From Armatimonadota bacterium (GTDB lineage: Bacteria; Armatimonadota; Chthonomonadetes; Chthonomonadales; Chthonomonadaceae), in assembly GCA_028871815.1 (NCBI GenBank), contig JAGWMJ010000003.1:1-64000 (forward strand): a DNA stretch of 64,000 nt, read 5' to 3'. Each line of letters begins with the position of its first letter. The first letter of the stretch is position 1. The notes below the pieces were generated by a model that saw only the letters and a list, made by a program, of their open reading frames with translations, did no database searches and was not told where the DNA came from. This document shows positions 35,295-44,543 of this stretch, piece after piece. The position numbers and the translations under genes are program-made.

Positions 35295-36485
35295 ATGAAA
35301 CGATTCTTGATATCTGTGGGCCTGGTTCTTGCTGCAGCATCTGCCGGAGCGCAAACAAAGCCGGCGGCCGCACCCTCACCAACGATTACCATCCCGCCGG
35401 CAATTGAGCAGCCCACCGTCGGACCGTATCAGTTGGGCGGTGGCGATGTGATCTCGATAAACGTCATCAACTTTCCAAATCTCAATGTGTCGCAACTCAC
35501 AATCCCGCCCGATGGACGGATTTCGGTATCGCTGCTCAAACCCTTTTCAGTACTGGGAAAGACGGCAAGCGAAGTAGCCCAGTCACTCACCGACCAGTGG
35601 TCGAAGTACGTTATTAACCCGTCGGTGAATGTCGCGCTGGTTCAGCAGCGGCCGCGGAGTGTGTTGATTTACGGATGCATCACGCGCCCGGGCACGCTCG
35701 ATTACAAAGGTCCGATGCGGGTACTGCAGGCAATCGCCACCGCCGGCGGGCCGACGCCGGACGGCAACCTTGCGGATACCGTGATTTCGCGCGCGGCGGG
35801 TGGCAAACAATCGATCAATCTGGATCATCCCGGTGAAAAGCAGGGCACAACTGCGGATGTGTGGCTGTTTCCGGGAGATGTGGTCTACATTCCTGAGCGT
35901 AATACCGAGTTCAGCGTTATCGGTGAGGTGACAAATCCGGGCAGCTACCCATTCAAGGAAGGTATGACGGTTCTGGATGCGCTTACGCGTGTCGGTGGCG
36001 TGAAGGAGACGGCGAACCTGAAATCTGCCCGCGTGATCCATGATGGCACTTCGCAGCCATTGGATCTCGAGGCGCTACTTCTCCGGGGCGACACCACGGC
36101 GAATGTAAGGCTGGCAGCCGGCGATCAATTGATGATACCGGCAGGTAACCGCACATACGTCTTTGGCGCCGTACTGCATCCCGGGTACTATACGTATCGT
36201 CCAGGCGACCGCGTGTTGGACGCGCTCAACGGAGCCGGCGGACCAACTACAAACGCCGACATGAAGAAGCTGAATCTGATCCGGGTGAATCGCGAGACGA
36301 ACAAGGCGCACTTGGTGCCGTTGAACCTGGAAAAGTTCCTGCAGAAGGGCGATCTCAAGAACAATGCCGAGTTGCAGCCAAATGACGTGGTCTATGTGCC
36401 ATTTCAAAAGCGAACCTTCCGGCCGGCTGACCTTCTCGGAGTTCTCACGGGCCTTAGCTTCTTCACCGGTCCGCTGCATCTGTAA
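35295..36485 (+). CDS. Wza-like polysaccharide export protein
   Basis: A 396-residue periplasmic or outer-membrane secretin-like channel subunit for capsule or exopolysaccharide. It has a signal peptide ([19 protein letters not shown]). The poly-export domain runs about 55-150 ([32 protein letters not shown]), followed by three SLBB repeats ([46 protein letters not shown]). No lipobox Cys is present, unlike E. coli Wza. ATG 35295 is chosen for the signal peptide; an in-frame GTG at 35265 directly follows the Wzc-like gene. Confidence 0.88.
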   Translation: MKRFLISVGLVLAAASAGAQTKPAAAPSPTITIPPAIEQPTVGPYQLGGGDVISINVINFPNLNVSQLTIPPDGRISVSLLKPFSVLGKTASEVAQSLTDQWSKYVINPSVNVALVQQRPRSVLIYGCITRPGTLDYKGPMRVLQAIATAGGPTPDGNLADTVISRAAGGKQSINLDHPGEKQGTTADVWLFPGDVVYIPERNTEFSVIGEVTNPGSYPFKEGMTVLDALTRVGGVKETANLKSARVIHDGTSQPLDLEALLLRGDTTANVRLAAGDQLMIPAGNRTYVFGAVLHPGYYTYRPGDRVLDALNGAGGPTTNADMKKLNLIRVNRETNKAHLVPLNLEKFLQKGDLKNNAELQPNDVVYVPFQKRTFRPADLLGVLTGLSFFTGPLHL

Positions 36486-36521
36486 ACCCCACCCGGATCC
36501 GGTCGCGCCGAAGGCAGCCGC

Positions 36522-37481
36522 GTGCCCCGAGCTGTAGTAACAGGCGGCGCCGGATTCCTCGGCTCGCATCTGTGCGACCGGTTGCTGGCCGAGGGGCTGG
36601 AGGTTGTGGCGCTTGACAACCTGATCACCGGCGCCACCGACAACATCGCGCACCTGATCGACAATCCGCGATTTCGGTTCATCCTGTACGACGTTACTGA
36701 GTACCTGTTCCTGGACGGGCCGATTGACTATATATTCCATCTCGCCTCGCCGGCCAGCCCGATTGACTTTCCAACGAAGCCGATCCAGATTCTAAAGGTG
36801 AACGCCCTCGGAACCCACAAGGCGCTGGGCCTGGCGCGCGCCAAAAACGCCGCGTTTTTCCTCGCCTCTACCTCCGAGGTGTATGGCGATCCTCTCCAAC
36901 ACCCTCAAACTGAGGAGTATCTCGGGAACGTCAATCCGGTAGGCATCCGTGGGGTGTACGACGAAGCGAAACGGTTTGCTGAAAGCATAACGATGGCGTA
37001 CCATCGGTATCACGGCCTGAACACAAAAATCGCCCGTATCTTCAACACGTACGGACCCAGGATGCGTCTGAATGACGGGCGCGTGGTGCCGAACTTTGTC
37101 GGTCAGGCGCTCCGCGGCGAGCCGATCACAGTGTATGGTGACGGCGCGCAGACTCGGTCATTCTGTTATGTCTCGGACCTTATCGATGGCTTCTGGAAGC
37201 TGGCAACGTCGCGAGAGACTGGTCCCATCAATATCGGGAATCCTGCGGAGATCACCGTAGCCGAGTTCGCCTCCAGGATTCGCAATCTGGCTGGAAGCGT
37301 CAGCCCAATTGTGCGGGAGGAGCTGAAAACTCCGGACGACCCCAGGATGCGCCAGCCTGATATCACGCGCGCACGCAACCTCCTGCACTGGGAGCCAAAG
37401 GTCGGCCTTGAAGAGGGTTTGCAAACCACGATCGACTGGTTTCGAGCAAAGCTCGACAGTCGCGCGGTGCAACAGGCTTAA
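36522..37481 (+). CDS. UDP-glucuronate decarboxylase (UDP-xylose synthase)
   Basis: Converts UDP-glucuronate to UDP-xylose using bound NAD. The 319-residue protein has the cofactor loop [17 protein letters not shown] and [11 protein letters not shown] with [12 protein letters not shown]. The signature run [17 protein letters not shown], then [10 protein letters not shown] with Tyr-x-x-x-Lys, is followed by [21 protein letters not shown] and [16 protein letters not shown]. These are hallmarks of the UXS family. GTG 36522 is the likely start, with weak ribosome-site support. It is followed by a one-base overlap with the PHP gene. Confidence 0.92.
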   Translation: MPRAVVTGGAGFLGSHLCDRLLAEGLEVVALDNLITGATDNIAHLIDNPRFRFILYDVTEYLFLDGPIDYIFHLASPASPIDFPTKPIQILKVNALGTHKALGLARAKNAAFFLASTSEVYGDPLQHPQTEEYLGNVNPVGIRGVYDEAKRFAESITMAYHRYHGLNTKIARIFNTYGPRMRLNDGRVVPNFVGQALRGEPITVYGDGAQTRSFCYVSDLIDGFWKLATSRETGPINIGNPAEITVAEFASRIRNLAGSVSPIVREELKTPDDPRMRQPDITRARNLLHWEPKVGLEEGLQTTIDWFRAKLDSRAVQQA

Positions 37482-38386
37482 TGGAGTTTCCGGCGCAGCC
37501 GCATCGCTCGGGCTCAATCGGTATCGACCTGCACGCCCATACGACGGCGTCGGACGGTGAGTTGAGCCCGGCACAGCTGATAGCCGAGGCTAAACGTATC
37601 AATCTGGCTGCGCTGGCCATTACCGATCACGATACGGTAGCAGGTGCTGTTGAAGCCTGCGGCACTTTAACGGACGCCCTGGTTGTAGTGCCTGGGATTG
37701 AGATGGCAGCAAGAAACGCATTCGGCCGGTGCGACATTCTGGGCCTCTTTATCGACCCCTATTCGGGTGCTCTGCAGAGCAGCCTGGCCAGCCGGCGTGC
37801 GTGGCGCACCGAGCGGGCGCAGTCCATGGTAAAACGCCTGAACCGTGCTGGTGTTCCTCTGTCAATGGAAGCTGTAAATACTTGTGCAGGCTCTGCCGCC
37901 ATTGGTAGACCCCACGTGGCGCGCGCTCTTGTAGAGGGTGGTTTCGCCACCGACATTTCCCACGCATTCTCGAAGTACCTTGCCGAGGGCCGATCCGGCT
38001 ACATCCCTTCTGCACAGCTGACAACCGCAGAAGTGATCTCCACTATCCATGCCGCCGGCGGAGTGGCCGTGCTGGCTCATCCTGCCCGAATTGGCTTGGG
38101 CGAACACGCCATCTGTGAAGCGGCCGAAGCGCTTCGAACCGAAGGCCTGGACGCGCTGGAGTGCTGGTACAGTACACATACTGATGCCGAAACGCATTCC
38201 CTGCTGGCGTTGGCGCGTCGCCTGGGACTCTTGGTAACTGGCGGGTCTGATTTTCACGGCCCGCATGTAAAGCCGGAGATCAAGCTTGGTCATGTGACGG
38301 GTCGTCGCGCCGCACCGGTAGAACTCTACGCTCCATTGCGAGCGCGCGCTTCGGTACATCGCACCGCGTTTGCTGAAGGCCGATGA
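37481..38386 (+). CDS. PHP-domain phosphoesterase (TrpH/YciV type)
   Basis: A 301-residue metal-dependent phosphatase or 5'-3' exonuclease of the PHP family. Metal ligands are visible in IDLHAHTTASDGELSP, AITDHDTVAG, VVPGIEMAAR, GRPHVARALV, VLAHPARIG and GGSDFHGP. Relatives act on 3',5'-nucleoside bisphosphate or RNA 5' ends. The ATG overlaps the preceding stop by one base (TAATG), so it is translated with the UDP-xylose synthase gene. Confidence 0.88.
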   Translation: MEFPAQPHRSGSIGIDLHAHTTASDGELSPAQLIAEAKRINLAALAITDHDTVAGAVEACGTLTDALVVVPGIEMAARNAFGRCDILGLFIDPYSGALQSSLASRRAWRTERAQSMVKRLNRAGVPLSMEAVNTCAGSAAIGRPHVARALVEGGFATDISHAFSKYLAEGRSGYIPSAQLTTAEVISTIHAAGGVAVLAHPARIGLGEHAICEAAEALRTEGLDALECWYSTHTDAETHSLLALARRLGLLVTGGSDFHGPHVKPEIKLGHVTGRRAAPVELYAPLRARASVHRTAFAEGR

Positions 38387-39426
38387 CGGCGCTGCCTCGG
38401 TCTGCCATCTTGCTGGCGGGCGGCCTGGGTACGCGGCTAGATCCCATAACGCGGCACCGGCCGAAGGGCCTTATCCCGGTCGGACGGTGCACTATCCTGG
38501 AGATTCAGCTGGCGTGGTTGCGCGCACAGGGCGTGGAACAGGTGGTACTTGCGGTGAGCCACATGGCTGACCGGATTCAAAGGGCTTTGGGAAATGGCAG
38601 CCGATTTGGTATTGAGCTGCAGTACGCTGATGAGGAGACGCCGCTGGGCACCGGTGGCGCCACCAGAAATGCCGCAGCGCTACTGCCGCACGGACCGGTG
38701 CTGGTGGTAAACGGTGATCTGCTGTTGGATACCGATCTTACGCCGATTGCGGATTTGCATGTGAAGATCGGTGCAGAAGCTACGATCGGTCTGGTGGCGG
38801 CGCAGCGGCCCCACGGATTCGGTGTGATAGGTTTAGAAGCAGATGGACGTGTTGCATGGTGGCGCGAGCCGACGGATACAGAAAAGCGCCGCGCTGCGCT
38901 GCAGGTTGCAGTATCCAATGCGGACTGGGATTTGGTGAATGCCGGCGTCTACTTGCTGGAGCCGGAAGCGATCGCACGTGCGGCAAGCGCCGGGCCGGTT
39001 TCTCTGGAGCGCACCGTGTTGCCGGAGGTTATCCGCAGCCGCTCGGGAATGGCGGCGGCTGCACTGGTGGGGTACTGGCGGGATATCGGAAGTCCCGCCA
39101 GCCTTCTGGCGGCATCCCGTGATCTGGCGTCTGGGAGGATCCAAACCAGGTGTCCGGCTCTGGTACGCGATGCAGAGCAAACAGAAGGCGCGGATGTGGA
39201 TATGCAAACGCTGCTTGGTGAAGGCGCCATCGTGGAAGCCGGCGCCGTTGTCCGTGCCAGCATGTTGTTGGAAAACAGTCGTGTCGGCGCCGGCGCGGTG
39301 GTTGAGAACGCGATTATAGACGCTGGCGCGGTTGTAATGCCGGGGTCACATTTCGGTTCTGATCAGGAAGCGGCGCCCGCGTGCCTGGCAGCCGGGGAGC
39401 AGTTTCCAGCGCCACAAAGCCCTTAA
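38383..39426 (+). CDS. sugar-1-phosphate nucleotidyltransferase
   Basis: A 347-residue protein of the NTP-transferase family. The N-terminal catalytic motif is LLAGGLGTRLDPITRHRPKGLIPVG, with ETPLGTGGATRNAA, VVNGDLLLDTD and DLVNAGVYLLEPEA. A short left-handed beta-helix tail (GAIVEAGAVVRASMLLENSRVG) completes it. The closest families are mannose-1-P guanylyltransferases and heptose-1-P guanylyltransferase HddC; specificity cannot be set from sequence. Its ATG overlaps the PHP stop (ATGA). Its own stop overlaps the convergent rfbD stop at TTAA (39423-39426). Confidence 0.85.
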   Translation: MTALPRSAILLAGGLGTRLDPITRHRPKGLIPVGRCTILEIQLAWLRAQGVEQVVLAVSHMADRIQRALGNGSRFGIELQYADEETPLGTGGATRNAAALLPHGPVLVVNGDLLLDTDLTPIADLHVKIGAEATIGLVAAQRPHGFGVIGLEADGRVAWWREPTDTEKRRAALQVAVSNADWDLVNAGVYLLEPEAIARAASAGPVSLERTVLPEVIRSRSGMAAAALVGYWRDIGSPASLLAASRDLASGRIQTRCPALVRDAEQTEGADVDMQTLLGEGAIVEAGAVVRASMLLENSRVGAGAVVENAIIDAGAVVMPGSHFGSDQEAAPACLAAGEQFPAPQSP

Positions 39427-40289
39427 GCGGTAGCCAGAAACTCCGTCAGCGCCGCCTGCCAGCTCCGCATCGTATCGGCCGCTTGAACGCGGAGCGCCAT
39501 TCTGTCGAGAACGGAATAGGCTGGCCGGCGGGTGGGGGTTATATACTCGCTGGCCGGTATCGGCTTTATCTCCATCGTTAACGCTGGGCGCTGCTGCATG
39601 ATGAAGAGCGCCAGGTCGTACCAGCTGCAGCTGCCGGCGTTATTCACGTGGTAGGTGCCGTAGTAACCCGATCGGATCAGTGTTACGATGGCTGCCGCAA
39701 GATCCACTGTGTACGTCGGCGCGCCAATCTGGTCCCTCACTACGGGGAGTTCTGTCCTGGACTCCGCGAGCTTCAAAATAGTCGCTGGGAAGTTCCGGCC
39801 ACCACGCCCAAACAACCACTGTGTGCGCACAATCCAGTGACGCCGGCAAAGCGTGATAACATGGCCTTCGCCGGCAAGCTTGGAGGCCCCGTATACGTTA
39901 ATTGGATTCGGAGCATCGTACTCCGTGTACGGCTTCCGGCTCGCACCGTCAAATACGAAGTCGGTGGAGAGGTAGAGAAGCGGGACGTCGTGACGAGCGC
40001 ATGCCGCCGCCACCGACCACGTACCCCAGGCGTTCACTCGAAAGGCTTGCTCCGGATCCAGTTCGCAGCCATCCACGTCCGTTAGCGCGGCGGCGTGAAT
40101 CACCACGTCCGCATCTGCTTCGGCAATCGCCGTATCAACCGCTGCGCCATCCGTAACATCCACGGCGCGCTGCCAGGCTCGTCCACTTGTTTGCAAATCT
40201 GCACCAAGAGCCGTGTCGCCTGCCAAAGTAATCGCTCGCACCAGATCGGAGCCAAGCATCCCGGTACTCCCGGTTACCAGGATCCTCAT
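39423..40289 (-). CDS. rfbD: dTDP-4-dehydrorhamnose reductase
   Basis: Last step of dTDP-L-rhamnose synthesis. The 288-residue Rossmann protein has VTGSTGMLGSDLVRA and HAAALTDVDGCELDPEQAF. YLSTDFVFDGA, YGASKLAGE (Tyr-x-x-x-Lys) and RTQWLFGRGG follow. It ends the minus-strand sugar operon. Its ATG overlaps the preceding heptose gene by four bases. rfbA, rfbB and rfbC are not in the window. Confidence 0.92.
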   Translation of the reverse strand: MRILVTGSTGMLGSDLVRAITLAGDTALGADLQTSGRAWQRAVDVTDGAAVDTAIAEADADVVIHAAALTDVDGCELDPEQAFRVNAWGTWSVAAACARHDVPLLYLSTDFVFDGASRKPYTEYDAPNPINVYGASKLAGEGHVITLCRRHWIVRTQWLFGRGGRNFPATILKLAESRTELPVVRDQIGAPTYTVDLAAAIVTLIRSGYYGTYHVNNAGSCSWYDLALFIMQQRPALTMEIKPIPASEYITPTRRPAYSVLDRMALRVQAADTMRSWQAALTEFLATA

Positions 40290-40804
40290 TCAGGTTCCTC
40301 CGTTCCATGCTGGGCTGAGATTGAGCCTTGAGTGGAGGCGCGAATGCGCGCGATTGTTGCCGTGGTGGAGTGGTCCGGTTCCAGCGGAGCCGCTACAACT
40401 TTGCCGCCGTATCGGCGAACGACGGCTGTTTCGGGCATGCGCTCCACCTCGTAATCGCCACCTTTGACGTGAATATCGGGCCGGACGATCTCCAACAGGG
40501 CGTTGGGGGCGTTTTCTGGAAACACCACCACAAAGTCCACAGCCGCCAGCGCGGCTACCACTTCCGCTCGCTCCATCTCGGGCACCAATGGTCGGTCCGG
40601 TCCCTTCAGGCCCCGTGTGGATTCGTCGGAATTGATTCCAACCACCAACACATCGCCCATCGACCGAGCCGCGTTCAGATACCGTACATGGCCGATGTGG
40701 AGGATATCGAAGACGCCATTGGTAGAGACAATGGTGTGACCCTGTCTGCGATGGTGGATCAGTTCATGAGCCAATTGCTGAGGGCTGTCGATGATACGCC
40801 CCAT
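40286..40804 (-). CDS. D-beta-D-heptose 1-phosphate adenylyltransferase (HldE C-terminal domain, RfaE2)
   Basis: A 172-residue cytidylyltransferase-fold protein corresponding to the C-terminal half of E. coli HldE, with VSTNGVFDILHIGHVRYL carrying HxGH, GINSDESTRGLKGP, VDFVVVFPE and HVKGGDYEVERMPE. It would activate a heptose-1-P with ATP for lipopolysaccharide or S-layer glycans. The kinase half (HldA) is absent here. It has a C-terminal extension of about 20 polar residues. It lies 21 bases after galE. Confidence 0.88.
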   Translation of the reverse strand: MGRIIDSPQQLAHELIHHRRQGHTIVSTNGVFDILHIGHVRYLNAARSMGDVLVVGINSDESTRGLKGPDRPLVPEMERAEVVAALAAVDFVVVFPENAPNALLEIVRPDIHVKGGDYEVERMPETAVVRRYGGKVVAAPLEPDHSTTATIARIRASTQGSISAQHGTEEPE

Positions 40805-40825
40805 GGTAGGTGCCTTACTTTCCGG

Positions 40826-41803
40826 CTAATAGCGCCGATGTAACTCCCACTCCCACGCGGTACCAATAATCGGCTCGAGCTCGCGATAGCCTGGCAGCCA
40901 GCCGAGCTCCTTGTATGCCTTCGCGGCGCTGGCCACAAGGCTTGGCGGATCACCGGCGCGCCGCGCGCCGTCGATAACCGGTATCTTCTTTCCGGTGACA
41001 TCTTCACATGCCTGAATGATCTCGCGAACCGAGTGGCCTGTGCCTGTTCCCAAGTTGTAGAATCCGCTCGCCCCACCCGCTGTCAGTCGCTGGAGGGCGA
41101 GGCTGTGCGCCACGGCAATGTCGTCCACATGGATGTAATCGCGCACGCATGTGCCGTCGGGTGTATCGTAGTCAGCGCCAAATACGGTTATCGCCGCGCG
41201 TTTGCCCAGGGCGGCTTGCAACGCCAAAGGGATCAGATGCGTCTCGGGATCATGGCTTTCACCTATTGAGCCATCGGCGGCCGAGCCGGCGGCATTGAAG
41301 TAGCGCAGCCCCACGTACTCCAAACCGCTCGCAGCGCCGTACGCCGCCAGCATCCGCTCCACCCACAATTTGCTCTCTCCATACGGGTTGATGGGGTTCT
41401 GTGGGTGCGCCTCATCGAGAGGTACGTACTGCGGGTTACCGTATGTTGCGCAGGTGCTGGAAAAGATGAAGCGTCTGACTTCACAAGACCGCATCGCATC
41501 CATCATTGGGATTACGGCGGCAAAATTGTTCTGATAGTACTTGCCGGGATTCGTAACAGACTCACCGACGTACGCATAGGCCGCGAAGTGAACCACCGCC
41601 TCAATCTTATGAGCGCGCAGCAGCGCCTCGGCCACGCCCGCGTCGCCCACATTACCAACCACCAGCAGCACTCCGTCGGGTAACGACTCGGCATGCCCAT
41701 AAACCAGATTATCGAGCACCACCACCTGATGGCCGCGAGATGCCTCGTACCGCACGTAATGGCTGCCAATGTAGCCCGCACCGCCGGTCACCAGCAGGTT
41801 CAT
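40826..41803 (-). CDS. galE: UDP-glucose 4-epimerase
   Basis: Interconverts UDP-glucose and UDP-galactose. The 325-residue protein has MNLLVTGGAGYIGSHYV, HFAAYAYVGESVTNP, SSTCATYGNP, PYGESKLWVE (Tyr-x-x-x-Lys), LRYFNAAGSAADG and GTCVRDYIHVDDI. ATG 41803 follows the GT2 stop by two bases. Members of this family may also act on UDP-GlcNAc or UDP-xylose/arabinose; with an arabinokinase and UXS in the window, a UDP-arabinose 4-epimerase role is possible. Confidence 0.92.
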   Translation of the reverse strand: MNLLVTGGAGYIGSHYVRYEASRGHQVVVLDNLVYGHAESLPDGVLLVVGNVGDAGVAEALLRAHKIEAVVHFAAYAYVGESVTNPGKYYQNNFAAVIPMMDAMRSCEVRRFIFSSTCATYGNPQYVPLDEAHPQNPINPYGESKLWVERMLAAYGAASGLEYVGLRYFNAAGSAADGSIGESHDPETHLIPLALQAALGKRAAITVFGADYDTPDGTCVRDYIHVDDIAVAHSLALQRLTAGGASGFYNLGTGTGHSVREIIQACEDVTGKKIPVIDGARRAGDPPSLVASAAKAYKELGWLPGYRELEPIIGTAWEWELHRRY

Positions 41804-41805
41804 GG

Positions 41806-42642
41806 TTAGTCCACGAACCGATACTTGACAATCGTCCACAACGCCAAAAAGCCATCCTTCCAGCCGATCTTCTTACCGTCGGCATAGTTCCGGCCGCTGT
41901 AGGAGATCGGAACCTCATAGATCCGACAGCCGGCTCTTGCCACTTTGGCGGTAATCTCCGGCTCAATGTCGAAACGGTCGGAGTGGAGGATCAAGCCTTG
42001 AATAAGCTCCCGTCGAAAAACTTTGTAGCAAACCTCCATGTCCGTGAGATTCAGGTTGGTGAGCATATTGGAGACCAGCGTAAGAAAAGCGTTACCCACC
42101 CGGTGCCAGAACAGTAGAACTCGGTGCGCGCCGCCACCCAGGAATCGCGAGCCGTACACCACGTCCGCTCGGCCATCCTGAAGTGGCTCGAGCAACCGTG
42201 AGTACTCGCGCGGATCGTACTCCAGGTCGGCGTCCTGAATCAGCACAAACTGACCTCGCGCCAGGGGAATCGCAGTCCGAATCGCGGCGCCTTTGCCGCG
42301 ATTCACGGCATGATAGGCAACCTCAACATCCGGCAGCTTGCCGTCGGCGGCGGAGCGTAACACCTCCTGGGTGCCATCGCTTGAGCCGTCATCAATTACC
42401 AGGACCTGCTTCGAGAGCGGTACAGCAATTACGCGATTCAGCAGCTCAAGGATGGTGGCGCACTCGTTGAAAACCGGCACAATCACGGTAAGCAGAGGGT
42501 GACTGACGGGAACGGGTACCTCATCCTCCACCCGCGCCGGAGTGGGTGGAGGATGAGGCTCAAGCTCACTACCATCAAGCGGCATCGCAGCATGACCAAC
42601 GATTGGTGGCGCAGACACCGGAACCGGCAATTCAGCTTCCAT
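41806..42642 (-). CDS. family 2 glycosyltransferase (polyprenyl-phosphate type)
   Basis: A 278-residue protein. A Pro/Glu-rich N-terminal extension of about 48 residues precedes the GT-A fold. That fold has LTVIVPVFNECATI, VIDDGSSDGTQEVL, NRGKGAAIRTAI and IQDADLEYDP (Asp-x-Asp metal site), ending in GRNYADGKKIGWKDG. This is the DPM1/GtrB-like group that transfers sugars to polyprenyl phosphate. It lacks the C-terminal membrane helices of some relatives. The extension is encoded partly by a 14-base inverted repeat (42520-42557). The ATG overlaps the preceding SurA-like stop by one base. Confidence 0.88.
   Translation of the reverse strand: MEAELPVPVSAPPIVGHAAMPLDGSELEPHPPPTPARVEDEVPVPVSHPLLTVIVPVFNECATILELLNRVIAVPLSKQVLVIDDGSSDGTQEVLRSAADGKLPDVEVAYHAVNRGKGAAIRTAIPLARGQFVLIQDADLEYDPREYSRLLEPLQDGRADVVYGSRFLGGGAHRVLLFWHRVGNAFLTLVSNMLTNLNLTDMEVCYKVFRRELIQGLILHSDRFDIEPEITAKVARAGCRIYEVPISYSGRNYADGKKIGWKDGFLALWTIVKYRFVD
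42520..42557 (-). repeat. 14-base inverted repeat inside GT2 coding sequence
   Basis: CTCATCCTCCACCC (42520-42533) and its exact complement (42544-42557) are separated by ten bases. In the mRNA a very stable hairpin would form about 85-120 bases after the start codon. It encodes the Pro-rich N-terminal extension, so it may be a transcriptional or translational brake or a DNA-structure accident. Confidence 0.5.
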
Positions 42643-44495
42643 TACTTCGGCGCAGTGGCTTGCTTGTTGCTCGGAGCGCCTGCAGACTTTGAGGGCGATG
42701 GCGGCCCGCCTGACCGCGGCGCGCCCGGAAGCGAACCGGTGGCGCCAGCCTTTGATGGCTGCGAAGGCGCATGGCTGCCCGACTTCGTGGGAGTTGGTAT
42801 CGGCGTGGCATTCGGCGGAGCGTTTGCCGCGGCCTGAGCCGCATCCTGGCGCTTGAACGCCGCCATCTGGCTGTTTACCAGCGCCAGCTCCTTCTGAACA
42901 GCGGCCGCCTGGTCAGGCATGCTGATGCTTTTGTAACCGGCGATCAACTGCTCGTAGGCGTTAATGGCTGTTTGCCCACTATTGGTATCGTACGGGGGGC
43001 TTGCGTTCATCAACTGATCGATTTCGTGATACTGCGCCGCGGCATCTTTATACTGTTTTTTGTCGCGGTACAGCGAGGCAAGTTGAAACCGGATGCTCTG
43101 GTCCTCCGTGCTCTGCAGTGCGCTTACGAAGAGGCTTATGATCTGATCGCGAAGTTGGCTTCGCATTGCCGGAGTAACCGCGGCGCCGTTCATCTGGGTC
43201 TGAAGGTTTTGCGCCTCCAACAGTGCCGCCGTCGCGTCGTTCGGATGCCGCTTTGCCATGTCTGCCAGCTCGGCATTTGAGAGCGCTTGCTGAGCGCTCA
43301 CCTCGCTGGCGGTTGGCACAGGCCCGGGAGCGCCACCAAAATGCGCCATCGCTTGCTGTTGCTCCATCTGCTGCAGCTTGTAGTAGTTGAACCAGGTCTC
43401 GCTGTCAGGGTCCTTCCACACCAAATGGGCCTTCGCGAGGTCGGCCGTAATGATGTCGGAGAGCTGTTTGGTGGCGAGTTCCGTCTGAAGCTGGCTCTTG
43501 GTCTTGTTGGCGTCAAAACTCTTGGGTGTGTTCATTCTTCGTGCGATCACCTTGGCAAATACGTATCCGTTCGAGAAACCGGTGGCGACCATCATCGGCG
43601 TGATGCCACCCGTTTTTGTATGCTGGACGGCAGCGTCAAACGCCGCTCCATAGCCTAGCGCACCGAATGGAGACTGGCCGGCAAGGTCGTATTCGCTGCG
43701 CCAACCTGTGACGCCGCCCGCCTTGGCTGTTGAATCGGTGGAGTTCGCGCGAGCAATAGCGGCTATATCCGCGCCGGCCTTCACCCTGGCGTACAGGGCG
43801 TAGGCTTTCTGCTTGGCCAGGGCGTCGGGCAGCGGCTGTGGCGAGCCGGGTGCGGGCCGACTGAACATGCTGGAAGAGATTGTACCGACCAGTACCAGAT
43901 CCAGATTCACCTGTGCGTTGGTGTTGTTGGCATCGGTAGCGGTGACCGGCTCCGACGCCGCCAGGTTGGCTTGAAGGGCCGAGCCTGCAAGCATCTTCGA
44001 CATGAATGACCGGAAATCCGATGAACTCATGCCGTACGCCTGCTGTGTGTAGGCATCCCAATCGCTGTCACTGGAATTGGCGCCAAGCACCTGGGCACGC
44101 TGGGCGGCGATTGCTTTGTCCACCGCAACACCGCTGGCACTAACGTGGCGCTTTGCGGCCTCCTGTGAAAGTAGCGTCGCCTCGATCAGGCTGTAAATCG
44201 CCTTGCCCTGAGCCTGCGCGTACTGGTCGCCGGCCTGCGCCCCCTGTGTCGCCTTTGACGCTGTGGCCATGAGCGCCCGCGAAATGGCCGTTCCGTTGAC
44301 AAGAACAATGTTGGTGCTCGGCGCCGGTCCACCGCCGCTATGAGCCGAATTGAAGTAGGCGCTCCAGCCAAATGCACCGACCAACGGTATTCCGACGATA
44401 ATCACACAGCCCCAACCGGCACGCGTGCCCATTCGCTGGAACACGTTGCGATACCAGCGAACTGAAGTAACGTTATACAACCACTTGTTAAGCAA
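42642..44495 (-). CDS. SurA/PpiD-like peptidyl-prolyl isomerase chaperone
   Basis: A 617-residue envelope protein. One membrane segment near residues 27-46 (WGCVIIVGIPLVGAFGWSAYF) anchors it. A SurA/PpiD N-domain follows (VLVNGTAISRALM, SLIEATLLSQEAAKR), then a PPIC rotamase-like region around 200-320 (ARVKAGADIAAIARANS, GGVTGWRSEYDLAG). Helical TPR-like sequence lies about 400-550 and a Pro/Ser/Gly-rich tail about 560-617. It likely folds outer-membrane or secreted proteins. The start is TTG 44495 with GAGGAG five bases before it. Confidence 0.8.
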   Translation of the reverse strand: MLNKWLYNVTSVRWYRNVFQRMGTRAGWGCVIIVGIPLVGAFGWSAYFNSAHSGGGPAPSTNIVLVNGTAISRALMATASKATQGAQAGDQYAQAQGKAIYSLIEATLLSQEAAKRHVSASGVAVDKAIAAQRAQVLGANSSDSDWDAYTQQAYGMSSSDFRSFMSKMLAGSALQANLAASEPVTATDANNTNAQVNLDLVLVGTISSSMFSRPAPGSPQPLPDALAKQKAYALYARVKAGADIAAIARANSTDSTAKAGGVTGWRSEYDLAGQSPFGALGYGAAFDAAVQHTKTGGITPMMVATGFSNGYVFAKVIARRMNTPKSFDANKTKSQLQTELATKQLSDIITADLAKAHLVWKDPDSETWFNYYKLQQMEQQQAMAHFGGAPGPVPTASEVSAQQALSNAELADMAKRHPNDATAALLEAQNLQTQMNGAAVTPAMRSQLRDQIISLFVSALQSTEDQSIRFQLASLYRDKKQYKDAAAQYHEIDQLMNASPPYDTNSGQTAINAYEQLIAGYKSISMPDQAAAVQKELALVNSQMAAFKRQDAAQAAANAPPNATPIPTPTKSGSHAPSQPSKAGATGSLPGAPRSGGPPSPSKSAGAPSNKQATAPK

Positions 44496-44543
44496 CTCGT
44501 CTCCTCGTCAAGTTGAACCGCATGCACCGCGTTGTGCTTTGCG

